7,236 bases of DNA from HGM12669 sp048527645 (GTDB lineage: Bacteria; Bacillota; Clostridia; Oscillospirales; CAG-272): contig DBGFNI010000181.1 in NCBI GenBank assembly GCA_048527645.1, forward strand, positions 1 to 7,236. The letters are read 5' to 3'. Shown one piece after another: positions 5,856-7,236 of the stretch; position 1 is the stretch's first letter; each line of letters begins with the position of its first letter. The notes beneath the pieces are model-generated. The model saw only the letters and a list, made by a program, of their open reading frames with translations, did no database searches and was not told where the DNA came from. Made by a program: the position numbers and the translations under genes.

Positions 5856-6875
5856 ATGGCATATTCGTTTGAGAGCTTTTATTATTTCCGTCCCTACCGC
5901 GGCAACAGCAGTTTCTGGCTGAACCGCAACGGCTCCGGCACCATTTCCAACCACCAGATTGCAAATCTTTATTCCCCCACCGGCGACCCGGACCAACGCC
6001 TGCAGATACATCAGGTTACCGGCGGCTGTCAGCTGCTCTCCGCGCTGAATACCGCTTACGGTCTGAACATCTACGGCAGCACGGCGGGCAGTCCGTGCGA
6101 TTTTTACCCGGTTGCCAACAACTTTAATGACGCGCTGATCGATTTGCTGACCGTCGACGCGACACAAAATCTCTACCGCATCAAGCTGATCAATCACAAC
6201 CTGTATCTGACCCCCGCCTCCAACGCCTCCGGCGCCGCCCTCACCTGGGAAAACGCCAGCGGCGCGGATAACCAGGTCTGGCAGCTGTGCACCACGCAGG
6301 GCACCGCAAGCTCAACCAACTATCTGATTTATCCCTCCACGCACATGCGGATCACCCAAAACTATAATGGCACATACAGCCACACGCCGAATTCCACCGG
6401 CTCTCCCGCGGACTATCCCATCGACGAGGGCTGTGCCAACACCGGCCGTTCCTATCTCTACTGCCCCTGCGACCAGATGGTCGTCAAACGCGTATACGGC
6501 GTCGGCGGCAGCGGCACCAATACCATCTGGCTGGAATCCACCTCCCCGGTTGTGATGCCCTGCGGCACTGATTATGTCACGATGATGGTGATTCACCCCA
6601 ACGACGATACGCTCAGCGGCATATCCGTCGGAGACACCTTCACGCGCAAGAGCCCGATGTTCTTGGAGGGCAATGACGGCGCCAGCGCTTACCATTTCCA
6701 CATCTCCATCGGAACAGGAAGATTTACCGGAACCGGTTGGGTGCAGAATTCCAATGGGAATTACGTGCTGAAAACCACCGGCAACAACATCAAACCCGAG
6801 CAGGGCTTCTATGTTGATACCTCCTTTACCACTGTGCTCAACAACGGCGGCCTTACCTTCCAGAATAAGCCGTAA
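5856..6875 (+). CDS. Ricin-type beta-trefoil lectin / M23 endolysin-like protein
   Basis: A 339-aa protein without an N-terminal signal peptide. Residues about 5-145 look like a ricin-type beta-trefoil with three repeats; the last is the clearest, NLYRIKLINHNLYLTPASN through ADNQVWQL with the QxW motif (Q140-V-W142), while the first ends in DQRLQIHQ. Residues about 183-335 resemble the M23-like peptidase domain of clostridial phage endolysins: DYPIDEG (186-192), YLYCPCDQMVVKRVYG, TNTIWLEST, VIHPND (H247), VGDTFTRKSPMFLEGNDG, and the HxH motif HFHISIGTG (H280, H282), then GTGWVQNSNGNYVL. M23 enzymes cut peptide cross-bridges of peptidoglycan. The usual HxxxD metal motif reads D186-x3-D190, so activity is uncertain. 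AAGGAG 7 nt upstream fixes ATG 5856; the reading frame stays open farther left only through the holin and its terminator. The lack of a signal peptide fits holin-dependent release. It could be an endolysin, a bacteriocin-like wall hydrolase, or a lectin toxin with a non-catalytic M23 fold. Confidence 0.82.
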   Translation: MAYSFESFYYFRPYRGNSSFWLNRNGSGTISNHQIANLYSPTGDPDQRLQIHQVTGGCQLLSALNTAYGLNIYGSTAGSPCDFYPVANNFNDALIDLLTVDATQNLYRIKLINHNLYLTPASNASGAALTWENASGADNQVWQLCTTQGTASSTNYLIYPSTHMRITQNYNGTYSHTPNSTGSPADYPIDEGCANTGRSYLYCPCDQMVVKRVYGVGGSGTNTIWLESTSPVVMPCGTDYVTMMVIHPNDDTLSGISVGDTFTRKSPMFLEGNDGASAYHFHISIGTGRFTGTGWVQNSNGNYVLKTTGNNIKPEQGFYVDTSFTTVLNNGGLTFQNKP

Positions 6876-6900
6876 TGCCAAAACGCTTTGAAACAAAAAA

Positions 6901-6937
6901 ACCCGGGATACCGATAAGCGGTACCCCGGTTTTTTTT
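6901..6937. terminator. Bidirectional intrinsic terminator
   Basis: An interrupted stem pairs ACC, GGG and TACCG on the left (6901-6913) with CGGTA, CCC and GGT on the right, with one C-C mismatch, one bulged A and the loop ATAAG. Eight T follow on the plus strand (6930-6937), and seven A precede it (6894-6900), giving a U-tract on the minus strand. It can end both the lectin/peptidase and the convergent SpoVT-like transcripts. Confidence 0.88.
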
Positions 6938-6972
6938 GCGCGGAAATAGAGATCGCGCAGCCGCTCCGTCCC

Positions 6973-7236
6973 TCAGCCCTCTACCTGTTTTCCGAGAAAA
7001 ACCGCCGCGGTCTGGATCAGCTTGACAGACGTTTCCAGCATGTTTTTTTCTGTGCGCTTGTCAAAGGTGTCCGCCTGCGAAAGCATGGCAACACAGCCGA
7101 TGACATCCCCCTCTGCAAAAATCGGCATCGCGCAGGTGAGATACAGCGCGCAGCGCCCGTCATCTGTCAGCGGAACTGCCGGCTGGCTCCCCCGATTGGT
7201 AAACAGCGCGCGGTTTTCGATCACATCGTCGACCTG
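6973..7236 (-). CDS. spoVT: SpoVT-like sporulation regulator, C-terminal part (cut by window edge)
   Basis: The last 88 residues of a protein whose N-terminus lies beyond the right edge; the frame is open to base 7236 and stops with TGA at 6973-6975. The segment VIENRALFTNRG through PIFAEGDVIGCVAMLSQADT to ETSVKLIQTAAVFLGKQVEG matches the end of the GAF-like C-terminal domain of stage V sporulation protein T, where EGDVIGAVIILS and ETAAGFLAKQME are typical. SpoVT pairs an AbrB-type DNA-binding N-terminus with this domain and tunes forespore gene expression in spore-formers. The DNA-binding half cannot be seen here, so another AbrB/GAF regulator is possible. A bidirectional terminator lies about 35 bp beyond the stop. 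Confidence 0.75.
   Translation of the reverse strand, partial: QVDDVIENRALFTNRGSQPAVPLTDDGRCALYLTCAMPIFAEGDVIGCVAMLSQADTFDKRTEKNMLETSVKLIQTAAVFLGKQVEG

Noticed and set aside
1..7236. CRISPR array, tRNA, rRNA or insertion sequence
   Set aside because: No regularly spaced repeats, cloverleaf sequences, rRNA segments or transposase motifs were seen.

Overview
The window looks like a chromosomal stretch from a spore-forming Firmicute of class Clostridia, probably a gut-type organism. The reasons are strong AGGAGG-type ribosome binding sites, moderately high G+C, a SpoVT-like C-terminus at the right edge, clostridial-type group 5 sigma factor and holin genes, and an L-fucose isomerase. I name no species.

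Region 1 (about 48-4446, plus strand) is a probable four-gene sugar-related operon: L-fucose isomerase (fucI), an M24 'pita-bread' protein whose canonical metal ligands are largely replaced, a small ASRT-family ('sensory rhodopsin transducer') beta-sandwich protein, and a CE4/NodB-type polysaccharide deacetylase homologue. No fuculokinase, aldolase or transporter lies in the window, so the operon may extend to the left. A 110-bp gap after the M24 gene holds a long hairpin and a 16-bp perfect palindrome. A strong bidirectional terminator (4483-4508) closes the operon and also serves the convergent sigma gene.

Region 2 (about 4544-6937) is the most interesting part. A TcdR/UviA-like sigma factor on the minus strand is divergent from a TcdE-like holin on the plus strand. 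The holin is followed, after its own terminator, by a 339-aa protein with an N-terminal ricin-type beta-trefoil and a C-terminal M23/endolysin-like domain, and with no signal peptide. Three 35-bp elements of the form CGCGTTT(A/C)C(A/T), 16 bp, CTC(T/C)TT lie upstream of exactly these three genes, each in the right orientation. I read this as a small regulon: the sigma factor would switch on itself, the holin, and the wall-acting or lectin cargo that the holin would release. The layout resembles the clostridial toxin/bacteriocin logic of tcdR-tcdE and uviA-uviB, but with a lectin-endolysin cargo in place of a large toxin. The individual families are known; the regulon and the cargo pairing are inferences from this sequence.

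Region 3 (6973 to the right edge, minus strand) is the C-terminal part of a SpoVT-like sporulation regulator, cut by the window end. It converges on the lectin/peptidase gene across a second bidirectional terminator.
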